Assembly: GCA_000433355.1 (NCBI GenBank)
Contig: FR893165.1
Location: forward strand, 1-23,444
Source: Alistipes sp. CAG:435
GTDB taxonomy: Bacteria; Bacteroidota; Bacteroidia; Bacteroidales; UBA932
Reading direction: 5' to 3'
DNA: 23,444 nt
The notes below the pieces were generated by a model, which saw nothing but the letters and a program-made list of their open reading frames with translations, was not told the origin of the DNA and ran no database searches. A program made the translations under genes and the position numbers. Positions 7,250 to 15,534 of the stretch are shown here, piece by piece; position 1 is the first letter of the stretch; each line of letters opens with the position of its first letter.

Positions 7250-8344
7250 TCAGAAAATCAAATACAACCGTCCCACAAGGTCGGTGAAGAGAATCTTCTG
7301 GTTAACATTCCTGTCTATCAGCACCTGCGCCCTGTCCAGACACGAAACCGCCATTCTCGGAAAACTCTTACGGCAGCGTGACGCAAGCATGGTGAAAAAC
7401 TCCCTTTCCTCATGCGAGATACCCGCTATCTGCGGCAGATTCTGCTGGATCAGAAACACCTTGCGCAGACTTTCACCCGCAAATTTACAAAAAGCTTTCT
7501 GGTTTTCACGCGACGGCAGCGCTGCCATCGCCTCCCCCCATCCCAAAGCGGCGGAAAGATCCTTCGAGGCGAGGGCGTCAACAAGGCCTTTGAATATCTC
7601 CATCTGGCGCAGATAGTCCTCCTTCCCGGAGAGATAACGCAACGCGACCCCTACACTGCCACCAGCGACCAAAGCAGCCTGCGAAGCCTCGTCAAGAGTC
7701 TTCCCGAAACGGGATGTAAGAATCTCCACTATCTCATTCTTTGAATATGGCAGGACACGGATCGCCTGGCATCTTGACGAGATGGTCTGCATCACTTTCT
7801 CAGGAGCGTGGGTGATCATGATGAACAGAGTCTTCTCCGGCGGCTCCTCGATTGCCTTCAAAAGCCGGTTGGCGGAAGCGGCGTTCATCTTCTCGGGAAG
7901 ATAGACAACGACAGCCTTCCAGCCACCCTCTACCGAGGTAAGCCACACGGTCTCAAGGATTTCCTTAGCCTCAGCGTTATTGATTCCAGACTGTTTGCCT
8001 TCGATTCCGAAAGCGGAGCTGACCTCATTCTCAAGGGCATAAGGATTGGAGACCATCAAGGAACGCCAATATTCAAGAAACAGTTCAGCCCTCAGGTTCT
8101 CGACTTTCTCAGTGACCTTCGAGCCGTTCGCGACCGGATAGACATAGTGCACATCAGGATGAATCAACCCGCAGACCTTATGCTCGTCTCCCATGATCTG
8201 ACTCAGAAACGCCAGGACAAGAGCCATAGCCCCGCACCCGTCGTTCTCGTAAAGCATCATGGCATGAGGAATGCGCCCGCTTTCGGCCATCCCTTTCAAC
8301 GCCCTGACGGCATCGTGATTCCCTATGATTCCGTCCAGATTCAT
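7250..8344 (-). CDS. holB: DNA polymerase III, delta-prime subunit
   Basis: Delta-prime is the structural, non-ATP-hydrolysing member of the clamp loader that places the sliding clamp on DNA. The 364-residue protein has the family opening (IIGNHDAVRALKGMAESGRIPHAMML) and a degenerate P-loop, YENDGCGAMA, at about 32-41, with no GKT. It also has NAASANRLLKAIEEPPEKTLFIMITH and the sensor/SRC motif TISSRCQ. Loss of the Walker lysine is normal for delta-prime. Its start overlaps the stop of the polyprenyl synthase by 4 nt, and ricT follows after 15 nt. Confidence 0.93.
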   Translation of the reverse strand: MNLDGIIGNHDAVRALKGMAESGRIPHAMMLYENDGCGAMALVLAFLSQIMGDEHKVCGLIHPDVHYVYPVANGSKVTEKVENLRAELFLEYWRSLMVSNPYALENEVSSAFGIEGKQSGINNAEAKEILETVWLTSVEGGWKAVVVYLPEKMNAASANRLLKAIEEPPEKTLFIMITHAPEKVMQTISSRCQAIRVLPYSKNEIVEILTSRFGKTLDEASQAALVAGGSVGVALRYLSGKEDYLRQMEIFKGLVDALASKDLSAALGWGEAMAALPSRENQKAFCKFAGESLRKVFLIQQNLPQIAGISHEEREFFTMLASRCRKSFPRMAVSCLDRAQVLIDRNVNQKILFTDLVGRLYLIF

Positions 8345-9324
8345 TTGTCCCTGTAAGCGGTAAACTCAGCGATCTTCACAAGATAGTCCTTTTCCCTCGA
8401 ATCCGGAAGCGTGGCAAGTGCGCCGACAGCCTTGGCGACATATTCATCAAGCCTTGAGACGGCATATTCAATGCCTTTTTCCTCCTTGACAAAAGCGACT
8501 ATATCCTCCTTGTACTCTGGATGTTCCTGAATATTCAAAAGCATATTCCTGATATGGGAAGCGCGTTCGTCGGACGCTGATTCCAAGGCACCCAGAAGCG
8601 GCAGTGTGATCTTCTGCTCCTCAAGGTCGATGCCCACAGGCTTGCCTATTTTCTTTCCTCCCGTGTAATCGAATATGTCGTCCTTGATCTGGAAAGCGAT
8701 TCCGAGTGAGACCGCATAGTTCCGCACGGCCTCCACCCACGCTTCCGGAGCGTTCACCGAGATCGCCGCCGAAACGCAGGTCGATTCAAACAAAGAGGCT
8801 GTCTTGCTGTAGATTATACGGAAATAGTCCTCTTCCTCCGTGTCCCCGCTCGAAGCCTTCTGAAGCTGGAGCATCTCCCCCTCGGCAAGGCTGCTGAGAG
8901 TTTTTGAGAATATCCTGATGACCTCATTGCCGTGAGCCGAGGATGCGAGTATGTTATCCATCGCCTTGACCAGCCAATAATCCCCGAGAAGGACAGACGC
9001 CGGGCCTCCGAGGATCGCCATGACGGTCGGGGCTCCACGCCTTTCGGAGCTGCTGTCGGCGACATCATCGTGAAGGAGTGTGGCGTTGTGCAGAAGCTCC
9101 GAGGCAGCGGCGCAACGGACACTGTCCTCGTTGGCCTTGCCGTTCCCGCAGGCGCGGGCCACAAGCAGTGACACAATCGGTCTCAACTGCTTTCCGCTGT
9201 GCTCCAGGATCGCCTCGTTCGTGGTATTAAGCAGGTCGATATCACTTCTGAGGGACGAACGTATCAGTCCGTCCGTCTCCTTCCAGTCATTTCCAAGGAA
9301 TTCCTTTATCTCGTCAAGAGTCAT
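8341..9324 (-). CDS. Trans-polyprenyl diphosphate synthase (long-chain, octaprenyl-type)
   Basis: The enzyme condenses isopentenyl diphosphate with allylic primers to build a long prenyl chain, most likely the menaquinone side chain. The 327 residues contain the first aspartate-rich motif DDVAD (D86, D87, D90), the second motif DDIFD (D215, D216, D219), SGKQLRP at 43-49 and GKPVGIDL. Small residues just ahead of the first motif (HNATLLHDD) fit a long-chain rather than a geranyl or farnesyl product. Chain length cannot be fixed from sequence alone. It overlaps holB by 4 nt and lies 15 nt after the LOG-family gene. Confidence 0.93.
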   Translation of the reverse strand: MTLDEIKEFLGNDWKETDGLIRSSLRSDIDLLNTTNEAILEHSGKQLRPIVSLLVARACGNGKANEDSVRCAAASELLHNATLLHDDVADSSSERRGAPTVMAILGGPASVLLGDYWLVKAMDNILASSAHGNEVIRIFSKTLSSLAEGEMLQLQKASSGDTEEEDYFRIIYSKTASLFESTCVSAAISVNAPEAWVEAVRNYAVSLGIAFQIKDDIFDYTGGKKIGKPVGIDLEEQKITLPLLGALESASDERASHIRNMLLNIQEHPEYKEDIVAFVKEEKGIEYAVSRLDEYVAKAVGALATLPDSREKDYLVKIAEFTAYRDK

Positions 9325-9339
9325 CAGTCTTTCAGTTTA

Positions 9340-9876
9340 TCAGTCAAGGTGTCCGACCAGCTCGGCGACAGTGTCCGGGAACTCGATAAGTCCCCTGGAA
9401 CGCGCGTCAAGCATTCCGGTCTTCACATAGTGGTCCAGCAGATCCTTCAACGGATTGTAGAATCCGTCCAGGTTCAACGCATAGATCTTTCCGCCGTATT
9501 TGTCCAGTTTCGCCAGGGTCAACGTCCCGATCACCTCATCGAGAGTGCCGATGCCACCCGGCAGGGCTATCGCGGCGCAGGTGCCCTCACGCATTTTCTC
9601 CTTGCGCTCGGCCATCGTGTCCGTCCAGATCACCTGATCGAGACCCGGGAATTTATACTGCTCCATAAAGCGGGGCAGGACGCCGATGTGACGGCCTCCG
9701 CAACGGGCGACCTCATCGGCCACAGCTCCCATGGTGCCCTTGATGGCACCTCCGGAGACAATCGTGTAACCAAGCGAACAAGCCGCGCGGGTCACTTCCC
9801 GCGCAGCTTGATTGTACTTTTGGTCAATGTCGTAACTTGCCGAGCAGTAAATCACGACCTTCCGTTCCTCATTCAT
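9340..9876 (-). CDS. LOG family protein (TIGR00730-type nucleoside 5'-monophosphate phosphoribohydrolase)
   Basis: LOG proteins cleave the base from nucleoside monophosphates. Plant and some bacterial members release free cytokinins; others act as nucleotide housekeeping enzymes. The 178 residues show the Rossmann-like phosphate motif SGGAIKGTMG (41-50), the conserved R91-K92 pair in MAERKEKM, and the signature PGGIGTLDE (106-114). The usual physiological substrate in Bacteroidetes is not established. It is 13 nt downstream of the outer-membrane protein gene and 15 nt upstream of the prenyl synthase. Confidence 0.88.
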   Translation of the reverse strand: MNEERKVVIYCSASYDIDQKYNQAAREVTRAACSLGYTIVSGGAIKGTMGAVADEVARCGGRHIGVLPRFMEQYKFPGLDQVIWTDTMAERKEKMREGTCAAIALPGGIGTLDEVIGTLTLAKLDKYGGKIYALNLDGFYNPLKDLLDHYVKTGMLDARSRGLIEFPDTVAELVGHLD

Positions 9877-9889
9877 TCACTTCCGGCGA

Positions 9890-10552
9890 TTAAAAGAAGA
9901 ACGCGGCGGACACCATGACACCGTTGAAATTGTTGCCGTTGTTGACAGCGTCCTTCACGGCGTCCTTCACTGTGTCGCCGATCGGGCCGACATTGCCATC
10001 CTTGTCATAGATCTTTCCAAAGTTCCAGAAATACTTGACAGAAAGCTGAAGCCTCCAGACATCCACTCCTGCTCCAACACCAAGACCGTACTCGACTTTC
10101 TTAAGATTGTCCTTGAGCTTGTCGGCGACCTCGCCTTTGGTACTCTGTCCGAGGCGGAAGCCCACGAAAGGCTCCGCGAAGACATAAGGGCGGAAAGCCA
10201 GAAGATCCAGCCCCCACTGCACCTGGACAGGCACCTCAAGGTAGCCTACCTTGGTCTCGAAAGACCCAAGGGATTCCGAGATGGAAGAGCTGTTGAATTT
10301 GTCAGCCGACATTCCCTTCACCTGATAGAGAAGGCCCGGCTGGATGGCGAATCCGCCAAAAAGCGGAATCTCGGCGGTAAGGCCTACATGGTACAAGGAG
10401 ACGGATTTGGAATCCATGTTCTTGATCGAGGCCGAGGATGAGGTGAATCCTCCCATCAATCCGACACGGGCGGAATTGTAGCGTTGTGCGGAAGCGTCAG
10501 TGCAAAACACCATGGCTGCCACAACGGCGGCAGCGAATACAAACTTTTTCAT
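9890..10552 (-). CDS. Outer-membrane beta-barrel protein (PorT / OMP_b-brl type)
   Basis: The 220-residue protein has a cleavable signal peptide (MKKFVFAAAVVAAMVFCTDASA, cleavage expected before QRYN at about residue 22). Alternating amphipathic strands follow, such as VGLMGGFTS, VGLTAEIPLFGGFAIQPGLLYQ and YLEVPVQVQWGL. The C-terminus, MVSAAFFF, ends in phenylalanine as expected for assembly by the Bam complex. It most resembles the small Bacteroidetes barrels grouped as outer membrane protein beta-barrel or PorT-like. No specific substrate can be named. It is 21 nt downstream of trxA. Confidence 0.85.
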   Translation of the reverse strand: MKKFVFAAAVVAAMVFCTDASAQRYNSARVGLMGGFTSSSASIKNMDSKSVSLYHVGLTAEIPLFGGFAIQPGLLYQVKGMSADKFNSSSISESLGSFETKVGYLEVPVQVQWGLDLLAFRPYVFAEPFVGFRLGQSTKGEVADKLKDNLKKVEYGLGVGAGVDVWRLQLSVKYFWNFGKIYDKDGNVGPIGDTVKDAVKDAVNNGNNFNGVMVSAAFFF

Positions 10553-10573
10553 TTTTTAGATTTTTAGATAAGA

Positions 10574-10888
10574 TTAGACAAGAGTGTCCAGCTTGGCGGT
10601 AATCTCGCTCTTCGGCACATTGCCGACAAGCTTGTCCACCACCTGGCCGCCCTTGAAGAACAGCAGGGTAGGAATATTCCTGATACCATACTCGGCAGCC
10701 ACATCCTCGCAGTCGTCCACGTTGCATTTCACGACCGTGACCTTGCCGTCATATTCAGAGGCGATGGTCTCCACAGTCGGGGCCAGCATACGGCAAGGGC
10801 CGCACCAGGTCGCCCAGAAGTCCACCAGAACAGGCTTGCTGTCAGAGAGTATCTCAGCAAAATTTTCGTTAGAAGCTATCTTTTCCAT
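10574..10888 (-). CDS. trxA: Thioredoxin
   Basis: This small thiol-disulfide oxidoreductase has 104 residues from the chosen start. It has the active site WCGPC (C29, C32) in DFWATWCGPCRM and the cis-proline loop NIPTLLFF (P73). An upstream in-frame ATG at 10942 would add 18 residues, but it lies on the -7 promoter element, so the ATG at 10888 is preferred. No signal peptide is present, so it is cytoplasmic. It appears to be the first gene of the eight-gene operon ending at trmB, and a strong hairpin lies in its leader. Confidence 0.95.
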   Translation of the reverse strand: MEKIASNENFAEILSDSKPVLVDFWATWCGPCRMLAPTVETIASEYDGKVTVVKCNVDDCEDVAAEYGIRNIPTLLFFKGGQVVDKLVGNVPKSEITAKLDTLV

Positions 10889-10906
10889 AATCAATAAAAT
10901 TAAAAT

Positions 10907-10940
10907 GTCCGGGACGGTAACAACAATTACCGTTCCAGAC
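10907..10940 (-). promoter_or_regulatory. Hairpin in the trxA leader / transcription start region
   Basis: On the minus strand, GTCTGGAACGGTAA (10940-10927) pairs with TTACCGTCCCGGAC (10920-10907) around a 6-nt loop. The stem has 14 pairs, two of them G-U in RNA. A T-rich run (ATTTTAATTTTATT) follows, so it could act as a terminator or attenuator for transcription entering trxA. Because it touches the -7 box it could also be an operator. Confidence 0.6.
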
Positions 10941-10941
10941 A

Positions 10942-10974
10942 CAAAGATAACAATTTCGCCGACTTCAGCAAAAA
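10942..10974 (-). promoter_or_regulatory. Promoter of the trxA operon: TTTTTTGC (-33) and TATCTTTG (-7)
   Basis: TATCTTTG at 10949-10942 (minus) matches TAnnTTTG exactly. A TTTTGC-type -33 element lies 18 nt upstream. The leader to the preferred trxA start is about 45-50 nt. Confidence 0.65.
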
Positions 10975-11023
10975 ACGCTTACGACTTGGCAAGGCGCTTC
11001 TGCGGACACGGCGACCGGATCCA

Positions 11024-11317
11024 TCAGACCGTCTGCTCGATGTTCCAGACAAAAGCCCTCAGACCAAGATCCTTATAGGCTTTATCCTTCTGACGGAGAG
11101 CGTCCAGGATCGGAGTGACTTTCTCGTCAGGGACAATCGTCAGGATGGCGTAGTTCTGCTCAGGCCACGCATGGTCACCGTAGTGAGGGATGCCATCAAC
11201 CCCTCCCCTGCCTTGGATGTCAAGCCACTGGGTGAACCCTCTCTGGCCGAACCCCTCAAGCAGCTCGACAATCTCGTTGCCGTAGGCTTGATTATATGAT
11301 ATAAATATCGATTTCAT
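11024..11317 (-). CDS. PG0541-type transporter-associated small protein (PII-like fold)
   Basis: The 97-residue protein reads MKSIFISYNQAYGNEIVELLEG and ends DLGLRAFVWNIEQTV. Length, the central glycine-rich loop (GRGGVDGIPHYGDHAWPEQN) and the terminal beta strand fit the PG0541 group of small proteins next to RND pumps in Bacteroidales, which resemble PII signal proteins. Known PII and PII-like proteins are trimers that bind small molecules in the loop region and adjust transporters; that role here is inferred. It lies 36 nt after the AcrB-like pump and is the last gene of the efflux operon. No catalytic motif is seen. Confidence 0.75.
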   Translation of the reverse strand: MKSIFISYNQAYGNEIVELLEGFGQRGFTQWLDIQGRGGVDGIPHYGDHAWPEQNYAILTIVPDEKVTPILDALRQKDKAYKDLGLRAFVWNIEQTV

Positions 11318-11353
11318 ATATCTTTAGCAAATAAAATGTCAAATGAACAGGAA

Positions 11354-14300
11354 TCAACCTTTGATCCGCGCCAGCTTCTTGGCTTTGCGTCTCTCCTGCG
11401 CAGTGGCGAGGGAGCAGTAGATCGTCGGAATGAGCACCAGGGTGACAAGCGTGGAGATCGTCAGACCCCAGCATACCGTCATACCGAGTGAGCGCCAAAG
11501 TTCGGAACCTTCTCCGCGTCCGACAGCCATAGGCACCATACCGAGCACTGTCGTGAGGGTGGTCATAAGGATAGGACGCAGACGGCTTCTCGCCGCGGTG
11601 ACGGAGGCATCGACAACGCTCATGCCTCTCTCTCGCATCAGGATCGTGTAGTCTATCAGCACGATACCGTTCTTCACTACGATACCAAGCAGGATGATGA
11701 TACCGATCATCGCCATCACGCCGAGCGCGGTGTTCGTGGCCCAGAGACCGAGGATCACACCGGTGAACGCGAACGGCACGGAGAACATGATCACGAACGG
11801 ACTCATGAACGACTCGAACTGGGAGGCCATCACCATGTACACAAGGATGATGATCAGAACCATCAGCACGACGAGGTTCAGGAACATGGACTGCTGGTCC
11901 TCGAAGTCTCCGGAGATGTCGGTGGAGATGTTGTTCGGGATGTCGGTGGTCTTGATGATGGCGTTCGTGGCGGCCACAGCCTCGCTGAGGGCGTGTCCGG
12001 TTGCCACAATGCCCGTCACGGTGATGTACCTCTCACGGTTCTTCCTCTCGATTGTAGGAGGAACCTTGGACTCGACCACGGTCCCCAGATCCTTGATGCG
12101 GACGGCCTTGCCGGCAGGAGTATAGACAATGATGTTCTCGATGTCCTGCGTGCTTGTACGGAACTTCCTGTCGTAGATGACGCGGATGTTGTACTCCTCG
12201 CCTTCCTCACGGTAGAAGGATCCCACGGAACCGTTCATCGCGGCGCTGAAAGCCGCTGCGGCCGTCGTGGAGTTAAGGCCGTTGAGAGCCAGCTTTGTCC
12301 TGTCGAAATCCACCTGATACTCAGGAGTGTAGTCGTCACGGCTGAGGACAACCTGCGTGAAGTTCTCGTTGTCCAGCATCTTGCCCTGAATCTCTCTGGC
12401 CACGCGGTCGGTCTCGTCGAAGTCGTAGCCGTAGATCTCAAGCCTGACGGAAGCGGCGCCGCCGACTCCTCCCATGCCCTCGGAGACTGTACCTTTCTTG
12501 ACTTCAGGATACTCCCTTAGATCTTTCCTGATGATGTCGGCGATCTCGGATGAAGAGCGCTTACGGTCTTCCATGGAGCCAAGGTTGATGTTCATCGAGA
12601 TGATGTACGAACCGTTGGACTGCATGCTTCCCCAGGCGTTGTCGGTGCTCGCCTGGCCGAAGCGGTACTGAAGCACCTGGATCTCAGGAATCTCTGACTT
12701 GATCCTCTCGGCGAAGTTCTTGGCGAACTCACCTGTCACGGTCTGCTCGGTGCCGACCGGAAGCTGGATGGAGACTGTCAGACGACCTTCGTCGGAGTGC
12801 GGGAAGTACTCGGTCTTAAGTCCGGGACCAAGGAGCGCCAGGACGGCGACAAAGATGGCAAAGCCACTGAATATCACAGTTTTCCTATGCACCATGCACC
12901 AGCCGATGATCTTGGCATAGCCATCTGAGATCTTGTTGAGGAACTTCTCCACATTGTCGAAGATCGCCCTGTGGAGCCTGCCGTTCTTAGGCTTGTTGCT
13001 CAGCATCCTTGAGCAGAGCATCGGAACAAGGGTAAGCGCGGCGGTAGTGGAGATGATCATGATGATGCTGACAATCCAGCCGAGCTGCTTGAACATGATT
13101 CCGGCCATTCCGGAGACCATGGTGAGAGGCAGGAACACGCAGAGCATCGTAAGGGTGGAGGCGATCACGGAGATACCCACCTCCGAGGTGCCGTGGACGG
13201 CTGCCTCCGTTGGCTTCTCTCCACGCTCCAGATGAGTAGAGATGTTCTCCAGCACCACAATGGCATCGTCCACCACCATACCAATCGCGATGGACAAGGC
13301 CGACATCGAAATGATGTTCAGTGTGTTGCCCGTGGCGTAAAGGTAGATCAGCGAACCCAGAAGGGCGATAGGGATGGAAAGCACGATGATGAACGTCGCC
13401 CTCCAGCGGCCAAGGAATATGTAAACCACGAGCATGACCACAAGAAGGGTTATGAATATCGTCTCTTTCAGCGAGTTAAGGGTGTTCAGAATGTTCGTTG
13501 AACTATCGACCACAGTGGTGATCCTCACATCGGAAGGAAGGGTCGGCTCAATGGTCTTGAGCTTTTGCTTGACACTTCTGATGAGGTTGACGGTGTTGGC
13601 TCCGGACTGCTTCTGGATGGCGATCATCGCGGATCTCTCACCGTTGGTGAAAGACTCCTGGGACTTTTCCTCAAGACCGTCGATGACGGTGGCGACATCC
13701 CTCAGGTAGACTGTCTGCCCGTTACGGGTGCTGACCACGATGTCCATCAGCTCGGAAGGATCCTTGAACTCTTTCTCCACACGGAGAGTGAACGACTCGG
13801 CGCCGATGTCGATGCTGCCGGAAGGCACGTTGCGGTTCTCCGCGGCGATGATCTGGGATATTCCCGAGACACTCAAGCCATAGGCTTCCAGTTTGTTAGG
13901 GTCGCAATAGACGTGGATTTCCCTCGCCGGCGCGCCGGAGACGCTGATGGTGCCGACTCCCTTGACACGTCCAAGCGGAGTGACAAGCTTGTCGTCGAGG
14001 ATCTTGTCAAGGCCCATGAGGCTCTTGTCCGCCTTGGCCGAAAGGATCAGCACAGGCATGTCGTCCATGCCGAACTTGAAGAGCACCGGCACGGACGCTC
14101 CGTCTGGCAGGGACGAGTTGACAAGATCCAGCTTGTCCCTGATGTTGTTGCAGGCCTCGTCGATGTCAGTGCCATATTCAAATTCCAGGACGACGATGGA
14201 GACATTCTCCTTTGAGCTGGAGGTGATGTCCTTGAGGTCAGCCACGCCGTTGAGCGTGTTCTCAAGCACCTTCGTCAGGTTGTTCTCGATGTCGGAAGCG

Positions 14301-14464
14301 CTCGCTCCCGGGTAGGACGACATCACCAGGACGACGTTGGCGTCGAAGTCCGGGAAGTTCGCCAGGGATGTGTTCATCAGTGAGAAGACTCCGAAGACCG
14401 CGAAAGCGACGAAAATCAACGCAGTCGTGACGGGCTTCTTCACCGCGGATCTGTATATACTCAT
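11354..14464 (-). CDS. RND multidrug efflux pump, inner-membrane transporter (AcrB/MexB-like, HAE1 type)
   Basis: The 1036-residue protein has the twelve-helix RND layout. The first helix is at about 12-31, followed by a large periplasmic loop. Helices from about 335 include IGMVVDDAIVVLENI, a second periplasmic loop follows, and the last helix cluster starts near 870. Proton-relay residues D399 and D400 correspond to AcrB D407/D408, and K931 in GIVVKNGIVLIDY to AcrB K940. The DD pair points to drug or amphiphile efflux rather than heavy-metal export. Specific substrates cannot be read from sequence. It follows the membrane-fusion gene by 12 nt and is followed by the PG0541-type gene. Confidence 0.96.
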   Translation of the reverse strand: MSIYRSAVKKPVTTALIFVAFAVFGVFSLMNTSLANFPDFDANVVLVMSSYPGASASDIENNLTKVLENTLNGVADLKDITSSSKENVSIVVLEFEYGTDIDEACNNIRDKLDLVNSSLPDGASVPVLFKFGMDDMPVLILSAKADKSLMGLDKILDDKLVTPLGRVKGVGTISVSGAPAREIHVYCDPNKLEAYGLSVSGISQIIAAENRNVPSGSIDIGAESFTLRVEKEFKDPSELMDIVVSTRNGQTVYLRDVATVIDGLEEKSQESFTNGERSAMIAIQKQSGANTVNLIRSVKQKLKTIEPTLPSDVRITTVVDSSTNILNTLNSLKETIFITLLVVMLVVYIFLGRWRATFIIVLSIPIALLGSLIYLYATGNTLNIISMSALSIAIGMVVDDAIVVLENISTHLERGEKPTEAAVHGTSEVGISVIASTLTMLCVFLPLTMVSGMAGIMFKQLGWIVSIIMIISTTAALTLVPMLCSRMLSNKPKNGRLHRAIFDNVEKFLNKISDGYAKIIGWCMVHRKTVIFSGFAIFVAVLALLGPGLKTEYFPHSDEGRLTVSIQLPVGTEQTVTGEFAKNFAERIKSEIPEIQVLQYRFGQASTDNAWGSMQSNGSYIISMNINLGSMEDRKRSSSEIADIIRKDLREYPEVKKGTVSEGMGGVGGAASVRLEIYGYDFDETDRVAREIQGKMLDNENFTQVVLSRDDYTPEYQVDFDRTKLALNGLNSTTAAAAFSAAMNGSVGSFYREEGEEYNIRVIYDRKFRTSTQDIENIIVYTPAGKAVRIKDLGTVVESKVPPTIERKNRERYITVTGIVATGHALSEAVAATNAIIKTTDIPNNISTDISGDFEDQQSMFLNLVVLMVLIIILVYMVMASQFESFMSPFVIMFSVPFAFTGVILGLWATNTALGVMAMIGIIILLGIVVKNGIVLIDYTILMRERGMSVVDASVTAARSRLRPILMTTLTTVLGMVPMAVGRGEGSELWRSLGMTVCWGLTISTLVTLVLIPTIYCSLATAQERRKAKKLARIKG

Positions 14465-14476
14465 AGTTTAAACTCT

Positions 14477-15514
14477 TTAGTTGTTCTTGGAAATCTCGAC
14501 CTTGGCCCCGTCCTTGAGGCTGGAGCTACCCTTGGTGGCTACCACATCGCCTTCATTAAGGCCTTCGAGAATCTCGTAATACCTGTCGAAATGACGGCCG
14601 ACCTTGACGATCACGCTGTTCACTGTGTTGTCGGAACCAACTACATAGACACTTCTCTGGCCCGATCCCTGCATCTTGACGACGGCCTCGTCAGGAACAA
14701 CGATGCTGTTGTTCACGCCGAACTCGACCTTCACCCTCGCGAACATTCCCGGACGCAGAGTCCTGTCAGTGTTGCCGACAAGCACTTCCGTAGTGAATGT
14801 GTGGCTCGTAGGATCGATTGTAGGATAGACCTTGTTGACCTTGCCTGTGAATGTCCTTCCCGGAATGGCGTCAGCGGTGATCTCGACCTGATCGCCTTTC
14901 TTGACCTTGGTGTAATCTGACTCGGAGATGCCAACGAGGAGCTTCACCGGAGTGATCTGCTGCACAACGAAGATCGGCTGGCCGGAATAAAGGTCGCCCT
15001 GATCGTAGTTCCTCGCGGTGATGACTCCGCTGATAGGGGAACGGAGCAAGGTGTTCTCAAGCAGGTTGTTGTAGGATCTGCGGCTGACCTTCCACGCCAT
15101 CTCGGCGGCGTCGAAATCAGACTTTGACACGCCACCCTCCTCATAGAGGCTTCTCAGGCGGCTGAGCTCGGTCGAATCGTTGACAAGCTTGAGCCTCGCC
15201 TGGTCAAGCTGCGCGGCGTCCATCTCCGCGAGGAGCTGGTTCCTCTCCACAAAACTGCCCACATCCACCTTGATGCTCTTGATCCTGCCGCCTGTCTGAG
15301 GGGCGATGTTGTTGATGGCGAACGCCTGGACGGTCGTTGAATATACCTCCGTCTGGGGCACTTCCTGCCTTGTGGCAACCGCCGTCGAGATCAAGGTAGC
15401 CCTTTCCTCAACCTGGGCGGAAGCCCCGGCGTTGTCTGCCTTCCTGCCGTTTCCGCAAGCGGCCATAAGAACGGTGGCCGAGGCGAAAATCATAGTCCTG
15501 ATTGTCTTGTTCAT
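14477..15514 (-). CDS. RND efflux periplasmic adaptor (membrane-fusion) lipoprotein
   Basis: This adaptor bridges the inner-membrane pump and the outer-membrane channel. The 345 residues begin with a lipoprotein signal, with lipobox LMAAC and predicted lipidated C20. A biotinyl/lipoyl-like domain follows (IAPQTGGRIKSIKVDVGSFV), then a helical hairpin (AQLDQARLKLVNDSTELSRLRSLYEEGG). The second half of the lipoyl motif is LRSPISGVITARNYDQGDLY, and beta-barrel and membrane-proximal domains end the protein. It lies between the TolC-like gene (20 nt gap) and the pump (12 nt gap). Confidence 0.95.
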   Translation of the reverse strand: MNKTIRTMIFASATVLMAACGNGRKADNAGASAQVEERATLISTAVATRQEVPQTEVYSTTVQAFAINNIAPQTGGRIKSIKVDVGSFVERNQLLAEMDAAQLDQARLKLVNDSTELSRLRSLYEEGGVSKSDFDAAEMAWKVSRRSYNNLLENTLLRSPISGVITARNYDQGDLYSGQPIFVVQQITPVKLLVGISESDYTKVKKGDQVEITADAIPGRTFTGKVNKVYPTIDPTSHTFTTEVLVGNTDRTLRPGMFARVKVEFGVNNSIVVPDEAVVKMQGSGQRSVYVVGSDNTVNSVIVKVGRHFDRYYEILEGLNEGDVVATKGSSSLKDGAKVEISKNN

Positions 15515-15534
15515 ATTCTTGATGTTTTTATTTT

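Noticed and set aside
7250..8344. Missing Walker A lysine in HolB as a sign of a broken gene
   Set aside because: Loss of ATP binding is normal in delta-prime subunits, and the rest of the protein is intact.
10574..10942. A 122-residue form of thioredoxin starting at 10942
   Set aside because: The upstream ATG lies on the -7 promoter element, and the extra residues (SGTVIVVTVPD and following) are translated leader hairpin, not thioredoxin sequence.
13565..14215. A 216-codon plus-strand frame opposite the RND pump, and similar frames at 11993-12520
   Set aside because: Antisense shadows of a fully conserved pump gene, with no protein-family features.
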